Assembly: GCA_035551615.1 (NCBI GenBank) | Contig: DASZNC010000075.1 | Location: 1-64,000, forward strand | DNA: 64,000 bases | From: JAKCDU01 sp035551615 | Lineage (GTDB): Bacteria; Actinomycetota; Acidimicrobiia; Acidimicrobiales; Palsa-688 | Direction: 5' to 3' | Shown here: piece by piece, positions 41,425 through 50,584 of the stretch | Position numbering within the stretch: the first letter of the stretch is position 1 | Layout: every line of letters starts with the position of its first letter | Made by a program: the position numbers and the translations under genes | Notes under the pieces: model-generated | Told to the model about the DNA's origin: nothing | What the model saw: the letters and a program-made list of their open reading frames with translations, nothing else | The model's database searches: none

Positions 41425-42156
41425 GTGATTACTACTAATCCTCAGGAGTTGATCGGTGACGAGGTTGTCACTGGTGACGGTTCGAAGCTCGGCAGAGTCG
41501 AGCAGATCTACCTCGATGAAGAGACCGGGCGCCCCGAGTGGGCCGAGGTGAAGACCGGCATGTTCGGCAATAAGCGGTCGCTTGTCCCGCTGGCGGTCGC
41601 CGAGCGGGCCGCGGGGGGCTTGCGGGTTCCCTTCGATAAGGAGCAGATAAAGGGGGCTCCTCATCACGATCCCGGTGTCGAACTCAGCCCGCAGGATGAG
41701 GCAGCCTTCTTCGACTACTACGGCATTCCGTATGGGGGTGAGACGGTGACCACCGAAACGGGCGGGGACAGCGTCCGGTCTGGGGGCGGCGACGCGATGA
41801 CTCGTTCAGAGGAGGAGTTGCGGGTCGGCAAAATCCGCACTGAGGTTGGGCGGGCCCGTCTTCGCAAGTACGTGGTGGCCGAAAACGTCGAGACGACGAT
41901 TCCGGTTGCTCGCGAAGAGGTTCGCGTCGAACGTGAGCCGATTACGGACGCGAATATGGATGAGGCGCTGTCGGGACCGGAGATCGCCGAGGCCGAGCAC
42001 GAGGTCGTGCTGCACGAGGAGCAGCCGGTGGTGGAGAAGCGCACGGTCCCGAAGGAACGCGTCCGCCTGGCCAAAGACGTTGTGCAAAAGGAGGCGGTCG
42101 TCTCCGAGGAGGTGCGCAAGGAGCGCATCGAGACTGAGGGCGGAAAGACCGCTTAA
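41425..42156 (+). CDS. PRC-barrel and DUF2382 protein (first of pair)
   Basis: A 243-residue cytosolic protein. Residues about 1-85 are a PRC-barrel (PQELIGDEVVTGDGSKLGRVEQIYLDEETGRPEWAEVKTG), and after a linker, residues about 120-240 are a DUF2382 domain (MTRSEEELRVGK, then VREEVRVEREP and VVEKRTVPKERVRLAKDVV). Both are typical of actinobacterial and cyanobacterial stress proteins of unknown biochemical role. GTG 41425. A second copy of the same architecture follows 200 bases on, and a YihY protein after it. Confidence 0.9.
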   Translation: MITTNPQELIGDEVVTGDGSKLGRVEQIYLDEETGRPEWAEVKTGMFGNKRSLVPLAVAERAAGGLRVPFDKEQIKGAPHHDPGVELSPQDEAAFFDYYGIPYGGETVTTETGGDSVRSGGGDAMTRSEEELRVGKIRTEVGRARLRKYVVAENVETTIPVAREEVRVEREPITDANMDEALSGPEIAEAEHEVVLHEEQPVVEKRTVPKERVRLAKDVVQKEAVVSEEVRKERIETEGGKTA

Positions 42157-42357
42157 CGGGGCCGGCGGCGTGGCGAACGATTCTCAAGGCGCGAGTTCGA
42201 GCCTCGGCTCGGCGGGGGCCGGCGGCTCAGCTGGGCAGACAGCCGAAGTTGGGCGGGCGGCCGCCGGCCTACCTGGTCAGATGGCCGGGACCGAGCAGGC
42301 CCGATCGGGCGGAGGGGAAAGTGGCTGGTTGCAAATCAACAGCGGGAAGGGCCAGAA

Positions 42358-43128
42358 ATGTATGTAGTCGGGGACCATCGCTGGGTCGGTTCGGAACTGT
42401 TCGACAGCAGCGGCGAGACGGTCGGCCAAGTGAAGCAAGTGCGATTCAGTCCGTTCGACCAGCGGCCGGAGTGGCTGGTGGTCGGCGGAGGCGGTCTGCT
42501 CGGCCCCCGCGGCTGGTGGGTTCCAGTCGCCGGTGTGCGTCAAGTTGGCGATCAACTGATCACCAACTTCAGCGCCGAGGCCGTGAAGAGCGCTCCCCAC
42601 CCTCGTTCGGTTTCGGACTCCGGCCCCGAGCGGGCCGACGCCGTAGCTCTTTGCGAGTACTACGGCACGGTGCCTCCTGAGCCGGCCGAACCGCTCGACC
42701 GGACAACATCGACACCGGTACGGTCGCGCCAGGGCGATGACAGCGATTCCGACGGGGCTATGACCCGCTCGGAGGAGGAGTTGTTGGTGGGCCGGGCGGT
42801 ACGCCCGGCTGAGAAGGTGCGCCTGGTCAAGCGCGTGGTCATCGAAGAAGCCCACATCCCGGTGCGACTACGCAGGGAAGAACTGATCGTCGAACGAATC
42901 CCATACCAGGCGGGATCGCCACCCGAGTCGGAGGTGCTCGGCGAACTCGAGGAGGCCGATCAGTTCGTCGGTGAGATCGTCCTGTTCGAGGAGCGGGCAG
43001 TCGTTACTACACAAGTCGTTCCCCTCGAGCGGGTGCGTCTCACCAAGACGGTCGTCACCGAAGAGCAGACGATCTATGAGCAGCTGCGCAAGGAACGTAT
43101 CGACGTAGAGCAAGAGACCCTGCCCTAA
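42358..43128 (+). CDS. PRC-barrel and DUF2382 protein (second of pair)
   Basis: A 256-residue protein with the same two domains: PRC-barrel (about 1-85; HRWVGSELFDSSGETVGQV) and DUF2382 (about 135-250; MTRSEEELLVGRAVRPAEK, VVPLERVRLTKTVVTEEQT). The shared MTRSEEEL phrase shows it is a paralogue of the gene at 41425. ATG 42358. It ends 11 bases before the YihY gene. The pair, with the membrane protein, probably forms a stress or envelope operon. Confidence 0.9.
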   Translation: MYVVGDHRWVGSELFDSSGETVGQVKQVRFSPFDQRPEWLVVGGGGLLGPRGWWVPVAGVRQVGDQLITNFSAEAVKSAPHPRSVSDSGPERADAVALCEYYGTVPPEPAEPLDRTTSTPVRSRQGDDSDSDGAMTRSEEELLVGRAVRPAEKVRLVKRVVIEEAHIPVRLRREELIVERIPYQAGSPPESEVLGELEEADQFVGEIVLFEERAVVTTQVVPLERVRLTKTVVTEEQTIYEQLRKERIDVEQETLP

Positions 43129-43139
43129 GGACTGCGATA

Positions 43140-44072
43140 GTGCAACGTCTCGACCACGCTCAAAGGCGGAACCACACAGCGGCCGTAGCAGTCGCCACTT
43201 TCAAGAAGTTCCAGGACGACCGCTCCACCCGCTTCGCGTCGATGATCGCCTTCTGGGCGTTCTTCTCGGTGTTCCCGCTTCTGCTTCTGCTGGTGTCGCT
43301 CTTGGGTTTCTTCCTGCCCTCATCGGACAAGGCCAAAGTGCTCCAACACGTTGCGTCCCTGTTCCCGCTGCTCGACCCGAGCACCATCGGTCATCTCAGC
43401 GGCAGCGTCTGGAGCGCGGTGCTCGGTGGGGTGACCGCCCTGTGGAGCGGTACCGCCGTCGTACGCAGCACCGAGTTCGCGTTCAACTCGGTGTGGGAGA
43501 TCCCGATGCACGAACGACCCAAGATGGCCGAGCAGATGCTACGGGCATTCACGACGCTGGCCACCATCGGTGTCGGCCTGATCATCTCGTCAGTAATAAG
43601 CGGGTTCGTCACCGGACAGAACAGCGGCCTGCATCTTGGGGTGGCCGGTCGAGTCGTCGGTTACGTCATAGCCGTGCTCTTGGACATCGGGCTGTTCATG
43701 GTCGCGTTCAGAATGCTCACCGACCGAGACATCACCTTCAGAGATGTCCTGCCCGGAGCGCTGCTGTCTGGGCTGGTCTTCTTCGCGCTGCAGGAGATCT
43801 CCTCGTTCATCATCTCCAACCGCCTACAGCACGCCCAAGCTACTTACGGTCACTTTGCGACTGTCATTACCGTTCTCTGGTGGTTCTACCTGCAATCGGT
43901 GATCACCATCCTCGGAGCACAACTCAACGTCGTTCTCCACGAACAACTGCATCCGCGGAGCCTGTCAGGCGAAAACCTCACCGAAGCCGATCATCGGGCG
44001 CTGGAGGCTTACGCCGAGTCGAGGGCCTATGAGAAGAACGAAGAAGTCGATACTCACGTCCCCTCGGAATGA
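43140..44072 (+). CDS. YihY/BrkB family inner membrane protein
   Basis: A 310-residue protein with six predicted membrane helices and the YihY pattern: RFASMIAFWAFFSVFPLLLLLVSLLGFFLPSS, GGVTALWSGTAVVRSTEFAFN, then VLPGALLSGLVFFALQEISSF and FATVITVLWWFYLQSVITILGAQLN. The family is often named ribonuclease BN in old annotations, but it is a membrane protein of unknown function. GTG 43140 start. It follows the second PRC-DUF2382 gene by 11 bases. A charged C-terminal tail lies in the cytosol. Confidence 0.9.
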   Translation: MQRLDHAQRRNHTAAVAVATFKKFQDDRSTRFASMIAFWAFFSVFPLLLLLVSLLGFFLPSSDKAKVLQHVASLFPLLDPSTIGHLSGSVWSAVLGGVTALWSGTAVVRSTEFAFNSVWEIPMHERPKMAEQMLRAFTTLATIGVGLIISSVISGFVTGQNSGLHLGVAGRVVGYVIAVLLDIGLFMVAFRMLTDRDITFRDVLPGALLSGLVFFALQEISSFIISNRLQHAQATYGHFATVITVLWWFYLQSVITILGAQLNVVLHEQLHPRSLSGENLTEADHRALEAYAESRAYEKNEEVDTHVPSE

Positions 44073-44374
44073 GGCCTGAGAGCGCAGGTAACCACAGTTC
44101 GCCGCAGAAACGTTCGAGCGCAGAACGCGTCTGTACGTGTGGGCAAGCGTTCGTTCTACCTCCCAGGACTGACACTGGGGCCAGGCGCGCGCTCGAGCGG
44201 ACCGTCCAGTCCGTGCCGTCTCTGTACGCGACACGAGATGAGGCGAATTTCCGGAAATCAGGAATTAACTAGTTAGGACTAGTTAGTTCCTTGTGAGGAG
44301 AGGGAATCTCTGCCTTCAGACGGGTCGACGGTCCCGTCATTCTCCAGTTCACGTCATCAGGAACGGACCAATAA
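44073..44374. other. Spacer with a 10-bp-period ACTAGTTAG tandem repeat
   Basis: AT-rich for this genome. ACTAGTTAG occurs at 44268-44276 and 44278-44286, one helical turn apart, about 90 bases before the surface-protein start. The core TAGTTAG also occurs in reverse complement at 37635-37641, before the RsbU-like gene. It may be a binding site for a shared regulator. Otherwise no gene is visible. Confidence 0.35.
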
Positions 44375-45400
44375 ATGCCGCATCATCAACGTCTCTGCTT
44401 CGGCGCGGCCGGACTCTTGGCTGCATCACTCGCTTTCGGTACCGGCGCCACTTCAGCCTGGGCTGCGAGTCCTAACCGCCATGAAGGAAGCACGAACGCC
44501 TCCAGTCACGGCAACCCGACCAATCAATCGGCCGCGAACGGCCGGCCGAGCACCGGCAGCTCGACTACCGGCAGCGACCGGCCCCCGGGGAACAACGGCA
44601 CGGTCAAGGTGGACGAATACTCCATGGACCCGGGCCAGGACAACGATCCCCATGTCGACTGCGGATTCAGCGTCAGCTTCTTCGGCTACGACGGTGGACC
44701 TCAGAGCGCCACCATCGCCGTGACCCCCTGGGCGCCGACATCTGGCGGTCGGTCCTACAGCACGTCGACCGGCTGGAATGTCGGGACTCGCACCAGCGGA
44801 AATCAGTTTGACCGCAATGTGCAGGTCAGCGGCGCTGATTTGGCCTCGTCATTGGCCGGTGTCACCCCCCAGCCAAAGCAGGGCTACCACCTCCGTCTCG
44901 AGGTCGAAGTCACCGGATCGCAAGGATCGGATGACAAGTACAAGGTCTTCTGGATGACACCGTGCGCAGAAGCGAGCAGCACGTCGGCCGGTGCGGGCTC
45001 GAGCGCGGCAACACCCGTGGGCCCAGCGGCAACGTCGAGCAGCGCCGCAGGGATCGAGGCGACTACCACCTCGACCCCAGCCGCCAACGGTGCCGAATCG
45101 GCCACCAAATCTTCTGCCCGCTCTGCGAGCAAGTCCGCCGCGTCGGCGCCGGGCACAGTCGCCTCGTCTGCCGTCCCGGGTTCGAGCGCCGCTGTGGCCG
45201 CTTCGACCCCCCTGGGTGCGACCCCTCTCGGATCGATCGGGAACAGCACCCCTGCAGTCGTACCCACAGCAACTGCTCAATCGTCGAGTGGCAGCCTGGC
45301 CTTCACCGGTGCCGACATCGGAGCACTGACCGCCATCGGGCTCGGACTCATCGGGGCTGGGCTGCTCCTGAGCCGCCGGTGGCGGCGAGCGTCGGCCTGA
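44375..45400 (+). CDS. Cell-wall-anchored surface protein with LAxTG sorting signal
   Basis: A 341-residue exported protein. Residues 1-31 form a signal peptide ending TSAWA. A Ser/Asn-rich linker (32-75) leads to a small beta-rich domain (about 76-200) with two Cys (DCGFSV and TPCAEAS) that could form a disulfide. A long Ala/Ser/Thr-rich stalk follows to about residue 305. The end is LAFTG, a hydrophobic helix and RRWRR: a sorting signal of the LAxTG kind recognised by class E sortases. No sortase gene is in the window. ATG 44375. A 48-bp repeat follows the stop by 2 bases. Confidence 0.85.
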   Translation: MPHHQRLCFGAAGLLAASLAFGTGATSAWAASPNRHEGSTNASSHGNPTNQSAANGRPSTGSSTTGSDRPPGNNGTVKVDEYSMDPGQDNDPHVDCGFSVSFFGYDGGPQSATIAVTPWAPTSGGRSYSTSTGWNVGTRTSGNQFDRNVQVSGADLASSLAGVTPQPKQGYHLRLEVEVTGSQGSDDKYKVFWMTPCAEASSTSAGAGSSAATPVGPAATSSSAAGIEATTTSTPAANGAESATKSSARSASKSAASAPGTVASSAVPGSSAAVAASTPLGATPLGSIGNSTPAVVPTATAQSSSGSLAFTGADIGALTAIGLGLIGAGLLLSRRWRRASA

Positions 45401-45401
45401 G

Positions 45402-45449
45402 GCACCGAGAATCCTCCCAGCCCACCACCCAACGTCGGCGATCGGGCTA
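45402..45449 (+). repeat. 48-bp dispersed repeat, copy 2
   Basis: Matches 31225-31272 at 45 of 48 positions in the same orientation. It begins two bases after the stop of the surface-protein gene. Homology does not extend on either side. It could be a transcription-end element, a recombination site or a trace of duplication. Confidence 0.9.
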
Positions 45450-45545
45450 CAGCGTGTCGGGCTGAGCCACCACTCCTACGTACCGCGCGCGGCTCGGCGG
45501 CGACCGTAGCCGTCTGGCCTGCTCGAGGTGGGCAAGGATGGGCGG

Positions 45546-48122
45546 GTGCGCCGTCTAGCCGAGTTCCTGCCCGCCCAGCCGGGTGATGCCCGGGAACTGG
45601 CTGAGCTCGGGCCGCTGGAGCGCTTCCTGGGCTGGGCCGATGAGCGGGGGCTGGTCCTGTACCACGCGCAGGAGGAAGCGGTCCTCGAGGCCATGTCGGG
45701 GGCGAACGTCATCGTGACCACCCCGACCGGTTCGGGGAAGTCACTCATCGCGCTGGCCTCGCACTTCTACGCCCTTTGCGAAGGACGCCGCTCCTACTAC
45801 ACCGCCCCGATCAAGGCGCTCGTGTCGGAGAAGTTCTTCGACCTGGTGGCCGAACTGGGAGCCTCCCGGGTGGGTATGGCCACCGGTGACGCTTCGGTCA
45901 ATCACGGCGCGCCCGTGATCTGCGCGACCGCCGAGATAGTCGCCAACCTGGCTCTACGTGGCGGAGTCGACGCGGCCATCGATCAGGTTGTGGCCGACGA
46001 GTTCCACTTCTACGCCGACCCGGACCGGGGGTGGGCCTGGCAGGTGCCGCTACTCGAGTTGGCCCGCACCCAGTTCGTGCTGATGTCGGCCACCCTTGGC
46101 GATACCCGGCGCTTCGAGACCGACCTGACCCGCCGCAGCGGACGGCCGACGGTCACCGTCGCCTCGGCCACTCGGCCCGTCCCCTTGGACTACACGTACT
46201 CACGGGTGCCACTGCACGAGGAGCTGGAGGGCTTACTGGCCGGCGGTCGGGCCCCCATCTACGTCGTGCACTTCACGCAGAGAGAGGCGGTTGCTCGCGC
46301 TCAGGCTCTCACCTCCACCCCGGTGGCCACCCGGGCCGAGCGGGACGTCATCGGCGAGGCGTTGGCCGGGTTCCGGTTCTCCGCCGGCTTCGGCACCGCG
46401 CTCTCGCGTTTCGTGCGGGCCGGGATCGGCGTCCATCACGCCGGAATGCTGCCCCGTTACCGGCGGCTGGTGGAGCGCCTGGCCCAGGCCGGGCTGCTGA
46501 AAGTCATCTGCGGCACCGACACCCTCGGGGTCGGGATCAACGTACCGATCAGGACGGTGGTCCTGACCGGCCTGTCCAAATACGACGGGACTACGACTCG
46601 GATCCTGTCGGCCCGCGAGTTCCACCAGATTGCGGGTCGGGCCGGGCGGGCCGGTTTCGACACTGAGGGGTCGGTGGTCGTGCAGGCGCCAGAGCACGTG
46701 ATCGAGAACGAGCGGGCGGCGGAGAAGGCGGCCTCTGACTCCCGCAAGAAGAAGAAGGTCGTCAAGTCCAACCCGCCGAAGGGTCACGTGGCCTGGACCG
46801 ATGACACCTTCAACCGGCTTGTCTCCGCCCCGCCGGAGACCCTCACCTCGTCGTTCAAGGTCACCCACTCGATGCTGCTCAACGTCTTGGATCGGCCGGG
46901 CGACGGTTGTGCCGCCATGCGCCGCCTTTTGACCGACAACCACGAGTCCCGGGCGCAGCAACGCCGTCACATCCGCTCGGCGATCGCCATGTACCGCTCC
47001 CTCCTCTCCGTCGGAGCCCTAGAGCGGCTCGCGACTCCCGACGCCCGGGGGCGGCGGGTGCGGGTGACCATGGACCTGCAGGCGGACTTCGCTCTCAACC
47101 AGCCCCTGTCGCCGTTCGTGCTCGACGTCCTGCCGTCGCTGGCCCCTTCCGAGCAATGGGCGCTCGACGTGGTGTCGATCGTCGAATCGACTCTGGAGAA
47201 CCCCCAAGTGGTCCTCGTCGCTCAGCTGGACAAGGTCAAGGCGGAGACGATCACCCGGCTCAAGGCCGAAGGCGTCGAGTACGAGGACCGCATGGCCGTC
47301 TTGGAGAAGCTCACGTGGCCGAAGCCACTCGGCGACGACCTCTACGACGCGTTCGGCGTGTACCGGGCCCGCCACCCCTGGGCGGCGGACTTCAATGTCA
47401 AACCGAAGTCGGTGGTACGCGACATGTTCGAACGGGCCATGGGATTCGCCGACTACGTCGCCCTGTACGGGCTGGCCCGCTCGGAAGGCGTGGTCCTCCG
47501 CTACCTCTCCGACGCCTACCGGGGGTTGTTGCAGTCGGTGCCCGAAGATGCCAAGACCGAGGAGCTGGTTGACATCATCGAATGGCTCGGCGAAGTGGTC
47601 CGCCAGACCGACTCCAGCCTGATCGACGAGTGGGAGGCTCTCTCGCATCCCGAGTCCGTCGACGCGCTGGCCGAGTCAGCGGCCGCCGCCGGCATGGACC
47701 CGGTGGCTGTGGTCGAAGAGCGCCCGGAAGCCGTTCCGTCTGCGGTCACCGCCAATACCCGGGCGTTCAAGGTGATGGTCCGCAACGCCGTGTTCCGGCG
47801 AGTGGAGATGCTGGCCCGGCACGACTTCGCCGGCCTGGCTGTGGCCGACTCGGCGTGGGGCGCGACCCGCTGGGAGGATGAGACGGCGGCCTACTTCGTC
47901 GAACATCAGCATGTGGGCGTCGGCGCTGATGCCCGCTCCGGCAAGCGATTCGTCCTTGACGAGTTCTCCTCCGACGGTGAGCCCCGGCTCTGGCGGGTCC
48001 ATCAGACGATCGAGGATCCCTCGGGCTTCGACGAGTGGACACTCGAGTTCGACGTCGACCTCGATGCATCCGAAGCGATCGGCGAGCCGGTGCTGATTCC
48101 GATCGCCCTCGAACGGGCTTAA
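45546..48122 (+). CDS. DUF3516 DEAD/DEAH-box helicase (SKI2-like)
   Basis: A helicase of about 858 residues. It has Walker A TPTGSGKS, motif II ADEFHFYAD (DEFH, rather than DEAD), SATLGDT as motif III, a motif V/VI region with GVGINVPIRTVVLTGL and HQIAGRAGRAGFDTEG, and a long C-terminal DUF3516 domain. Proteins of this sort are SKI2-like and act on RNA or RNA-DNA structures with ATP. GTG 45546, with AAGGA seven bases before, is chosen: it gives the usual family start MRRLAEFLP; the frame is open to GTG 45528. It stands alone; its stop is followed by 435 bases without a clear gene. Confidence 0.93.
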   Translation: MRRLAEFLPAQPGDARELAELGPLERFLGWADERGLVLYHAQEEAVLEAMSGANVIVTTPTGSGKSLIALASHFYALCEGRRSYYTAPIKALVSEKFFDLVAELGASRVGMATGDASVNHGAPVICATAEIVANLALRGGVDAAIDQVVADEFHFYADPDRGWAWQVPLLELARTQFVLMSATLGDTRRFETDLTRRSGRPTVTVASATRPVPLDYTYSRVPLHEELEGLLAGGRAPIYVVHFTQREAVARAQALTSTPVATRAERDVIGEALAGFRFSAGFGTALSRFVRAGIGVHHAGMLPRYRRLVERLAQAGLLKVICGTDTLGVGINVPIRTVVLTGLSKYDGTTTRILSAREFHQIAGRAGRAGFDTEGSVVVQAPEHVIENERAAEKAASDSRKKKKVVKSNPPKGHVAWTDDTFNRLVSAPPETLTSSFKVTHSMLLNVLDRPGDGCAAMRRLLTDNHESRAQQRRHIRSAIAMYRSLLSVGALERLATPDARGRRVRVTMDLQADFALNQPLSPFVLDVLPSLAPSEQWALDVVSIVESTLENPQVVLVAQLDKVKAETITRLKAEGVEYEDRMAVLEKLTWPKPLGDDLYDAFGVYRARHPWAADFNVKPKSVVRDMFERAMGFADYVALYGLARSEGVVLRYLSDAYRGLLQSVPEDAKTEELVDIIEWLGEVVRQTDSSLIDEWEALSHPESVDALAESAAAAGMDPVAVVEERPEAVPSAVTANTRAFKVMVRNAVFRRVEMLARHDFAGLAVADSAWGATRWEDETAAYFVEHQHVGVGADARSGKRFVLDEFSSDGEPRLWRVHQTIEDPSGFDEWTLEFDVDLDASEAIGEPVLIPIALERA

Positions 48123-48557
48123 CCGCAAGAAGAAGACTCACGTCAGCGAACCTGTCCCCTTCACCGACCGTAGCTACCCCGAGGGCGCTATGCCCAGTGC
48201 TGTCCGCACTCCGCTTATGGTTTCAAAGATCTGCTAGCAATAGCCACGACAGTTTCATCGGACTCGCCGCCGGTCTGGCCGACAACGTTCGCGCCCAACT
48301 CCGCTCGACGATTGAAGAAGGCTCCTATCGTGAGGCTGCCGCCGATGTAGATCGACAAGAAGCGTGGTCGTAGCGGTCGTCGGTGATCATCGACTTATCA
48401 GTCTTCTGTCGGCGCCTGACCTACCTTCGGGGCGATATGCGACTACCTGCTCATGGTGTGGCGGCTCACGTCGGCCATCTCGTGTCGACTCAGAGCCCTG
48501 TCCGCAGCATTGGTCTGCAGATGAGACCCGGTTGATCGATACGGCTACGTTCGCGGC
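48123..48557. other. Spacer without a clear gene
   Basis: A plus-strand frame running into TAG at 48373 shows an acceptable run, GLADNVRAQLRSTIEEGSYR, which resembles the helical C-terminal part of a small antitoxin-like protein, but it has no convincing start. I treat it as a possible remnant. Nothing else is visible. Confidence 0.3.
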
Positions 48558-49460
48558 ATGGGCCCGGTGTTGCCGGCGACACGCTGTCGCCAGCATGTCT
48601 TCGATGACAGCCGTCGGTGGGACCAGTTCACTGCGCGGTCGGACGACATCTTCATCACGACTCCGCCGAAGTCGGGAACGACATGGACGCAGGGCATCGT
48701 GGCTTCGCTGTTGTGGCCCCACGGGGACGCGCCTGGTCCTGCCTTCGAGTTGAGCCCCTGGCTGGACGCTCGGATAGTCCCGGTGGAGGACACGATGGCG
48801 AGAGTCGACGCGATCCCCCACCGAAGGTTCATCAAGACGCACAGCCCGGCCGACTGCACGCCGATCTTCACTGAGTGCCGCTACCTCGCCGTCTACCGTG
48901 ACGGGCTCGACGCCCTCATGTCCTGGGCCAACCACCGCCGCAAGATGCGGCCCGAAGTGATCGGAGCACTCAACGCCATCGCCAGCTGCGACGGCGTAAC
49001 AGCATGGCCACCGGTGTGGGAAGGCGACCTGGACCAGCTGTTCGACGAGTGGGTCGACTGGGGGACGCCCATGGAACACCTGGCCTCGTGGTGGCCGAAC
49101 CGCCACGAGCCGTTCGTGCTACTCGTCCATTACGCCGACCTCATCGGCGACCTGGACGGCGAGATGCGGCGCATCGCCGACTTTCTCGAGATCGACATCC
49201 CGGCTTCGCTGTGGGCCGACGTGGTAGAGCGGTGCAGCTTCGAGGCGATGAAGGCACAACATCAAGCATCGACAATCCTGAACCAAGCTTTTTCCGACGG
49301 CGCTACCGCGTTTTTCAACCGGGGGATGAACGGAGGGGGGCGCGCTGATCTCAGTGAGGCGCACCTTCGTCGACACCATCAGCTCACCGCCGAGCACCTT
49401 CCCGAAGATGCCGCCGAGTGGCTCGAGCATGGTTCCCTGGCTCTGGGGCAGCGCCCTTGA
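48558..49460 (+). CDS. Sulfotransferase family protein
   Basis: A 300-residue cytosolic sulfotransferase of the type-1 group. The 5'-phosphosulfate loop is TPPKSGTTW near residue 35, and the 3'-phosphate region is at RYLAVYRDGLDALMSW, with RFIKTHSP carrying the usual catalytic His; a later GMNGGGRADLSEA corresponds to the C-terminal PAPS loop. It transfers sulfate from PAPS to a hydroxyl on an unknown acceptor. ATG 48558 lacks a good ribosome site but the sequence right after it aligns to the family start. It is convergent with the CDP-alcohol transferase gene. Confidence 0.9.
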   Translation: MGPVLPATRCRQHVFDDSRRWDQFTARSDDIFITTPPKSGTTWTQGIVASLLWPHGDAPGPAFELSPWLDARIVPVEDTMARVDAIPHRRFIKTHSPADCTPIFTECRYLAVYRDGLDALMSWANHRRKMRPEVIGALNAIASCDGVTAWPPVWEGDLDQLFDEWVDWGTPMEHLASWWPNRHEPFVLLVHYADLIGDLDGEMRRIADFLEIDIPASLWADVVERCSFEAMKAQHQASTILNQAFSDGATAFFNRGMNGGGRADLSEAHLRRHHQLTAEHLPEDAAEWLEHGSLALGQRP

Positions 49461-49601
49461 TGATGCCGCCACCACGCTGACGAACTCAGAAAGCCGCCGA
49501 GATGCTGTCGTCGGCCCCGTTGATATCGCACGCTTGGTGGAAACGTCGGGCTACTTCATGCCCTCGAGCGGCGCCTTCCGCAGCAGAGACGACACGGATA
49601 C

Positions 49602-50210
49602 TCACCTGCGTCGGCCTGGCCCGCGGCGGGCGGCCCGCCAGTACCCGACGGTGGTCGGGATGCCGAACAAGGCGACCCCGCCGTAGCTGCTGATTGCCCC
49701 GCAGACGTGCAGCGCACGGGCCAGCCGGGGATGTGTTCGCTCAGCGTTCGTGGCTGCCACTTGGATACCCATACCGGTGGCGCTGGTCATCATCGCCCAC
49801 TTGGCACGCCGGTCCGGGAACACGGCGGGCTCACTGTTGCGAAGCAGGTCGTAACCGGTGACTGCGGCGTTAGCCACGTTGTAGACGGCGACCGTAGCGA
49901 TCAGGGGTCGGTCGGCGAGGCGCAGACGCCAGATGTGCCACGCAGCCCAGAAGATTTTCGGTTTGTCACCGACGTGATCCATGATTTCCCCGACACGTGT
50001 AACCGTGCCGGTGCGGCGGGCGATGATGCCGTCGGCCAAGTCGGCAAAGTACGAGGGGGCGCCGACGGCGTATCCCCCCCAGCTTCCCAGCCTGGGACCG
50101 GCCCACCATGCGCCCACGAGGGCGACCGCGTCGAGAAGGTTGGCCGGGGTGGCGACTCCGCCGGTGGCGACGGCCAAGCGCTGCAGCGCCGAACGGGGGG
50201 TCTCGGTCAC
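49602..50210 (-). CDS. CDP-alcohol phosphatidyltransferase-like membrane protein
   Basis: A 202-residue membrane protein with the complete family signature D-G-x2-A-R-x8-G-x3-D-x3-D from residue 60 to 82 (DGIIARRTGTVTRVGEIMDH followed by VGD), which binds the CDP-alcohol and two metal ions. Several hydrophobic segments lie before and after. It transfers a phosphatidyl-type group to an alcohol, or makes an inositol/glycerol phosphate lipid; which cannot be said. It is shorter than typical PgsA and stands apart from phospholipid genes. Start ATG 50210. Confidence 0.85.
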   Translation of the reverse strand: MTETPRSALQRLAVATGGVATPANLLDAVALVGAWWAGPRLGSWGGYAVGAPSYFADLADGIIARRTGTVTRVGEIMDHVGDKPKIFWAAWHIWRLRLADRPLIATVAVYNVANAAVTGYDLLRNSEPAVFPDRRAKWAMMTSATGMGIQVAATNAERTHPRLARALHVCGAISSYGGVALFGIPTTVGYWRAARRGPGRRR

Positions 50211-50584
50211 GGGTCGATCCTAGGTCGCTCTCCGCCCGGTCCCCACTCGCACGTACCGGCCGACAAGATGCCATCAAGGACTTCCTTGGCGGCTTCGAAG
50301 GATCGCCAGACTATGTCGCCCGATAGTTGCCCCGTGGCAACGACTACGTGCCGTCTGGTCGGGATTGGCCGGAGAGCGCCAGACCTCATCTGACCCACGC
50401 CGACCACCTATCAGGTCCCAGATCTGTGGCCACCGGAGGTCTCTACCCGCGAGTGGAAGGTCAACGCTCGGCTGGCGCTCCGACGTGGATTGAAATTATC
50501 CTCCAAGCCGCAGTCGATCGAGGATCTATCCGGCGGCCCGGGACGCTGACCCGTGCCGGAGACTTACGCGTGGGCGCAGAGCGC
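50211..50584. other. Spacer with a small hairpin, no gene seen
   Basis: A GTTGCC/GGCAAC hairpin with a 4-base loop lies at 50326-50341. Plus-strand open frames in this stretch lack coding-like composition. Nothing else is visible between the CDP-alcohol transferase start and the next small gene. Confidence 0.4.

Noticed and set aside
48316..48373. Possible antitoxin fragment
   Set aside because: Only a short helical stretch without a start or partner toxin; too weak to call a gene.
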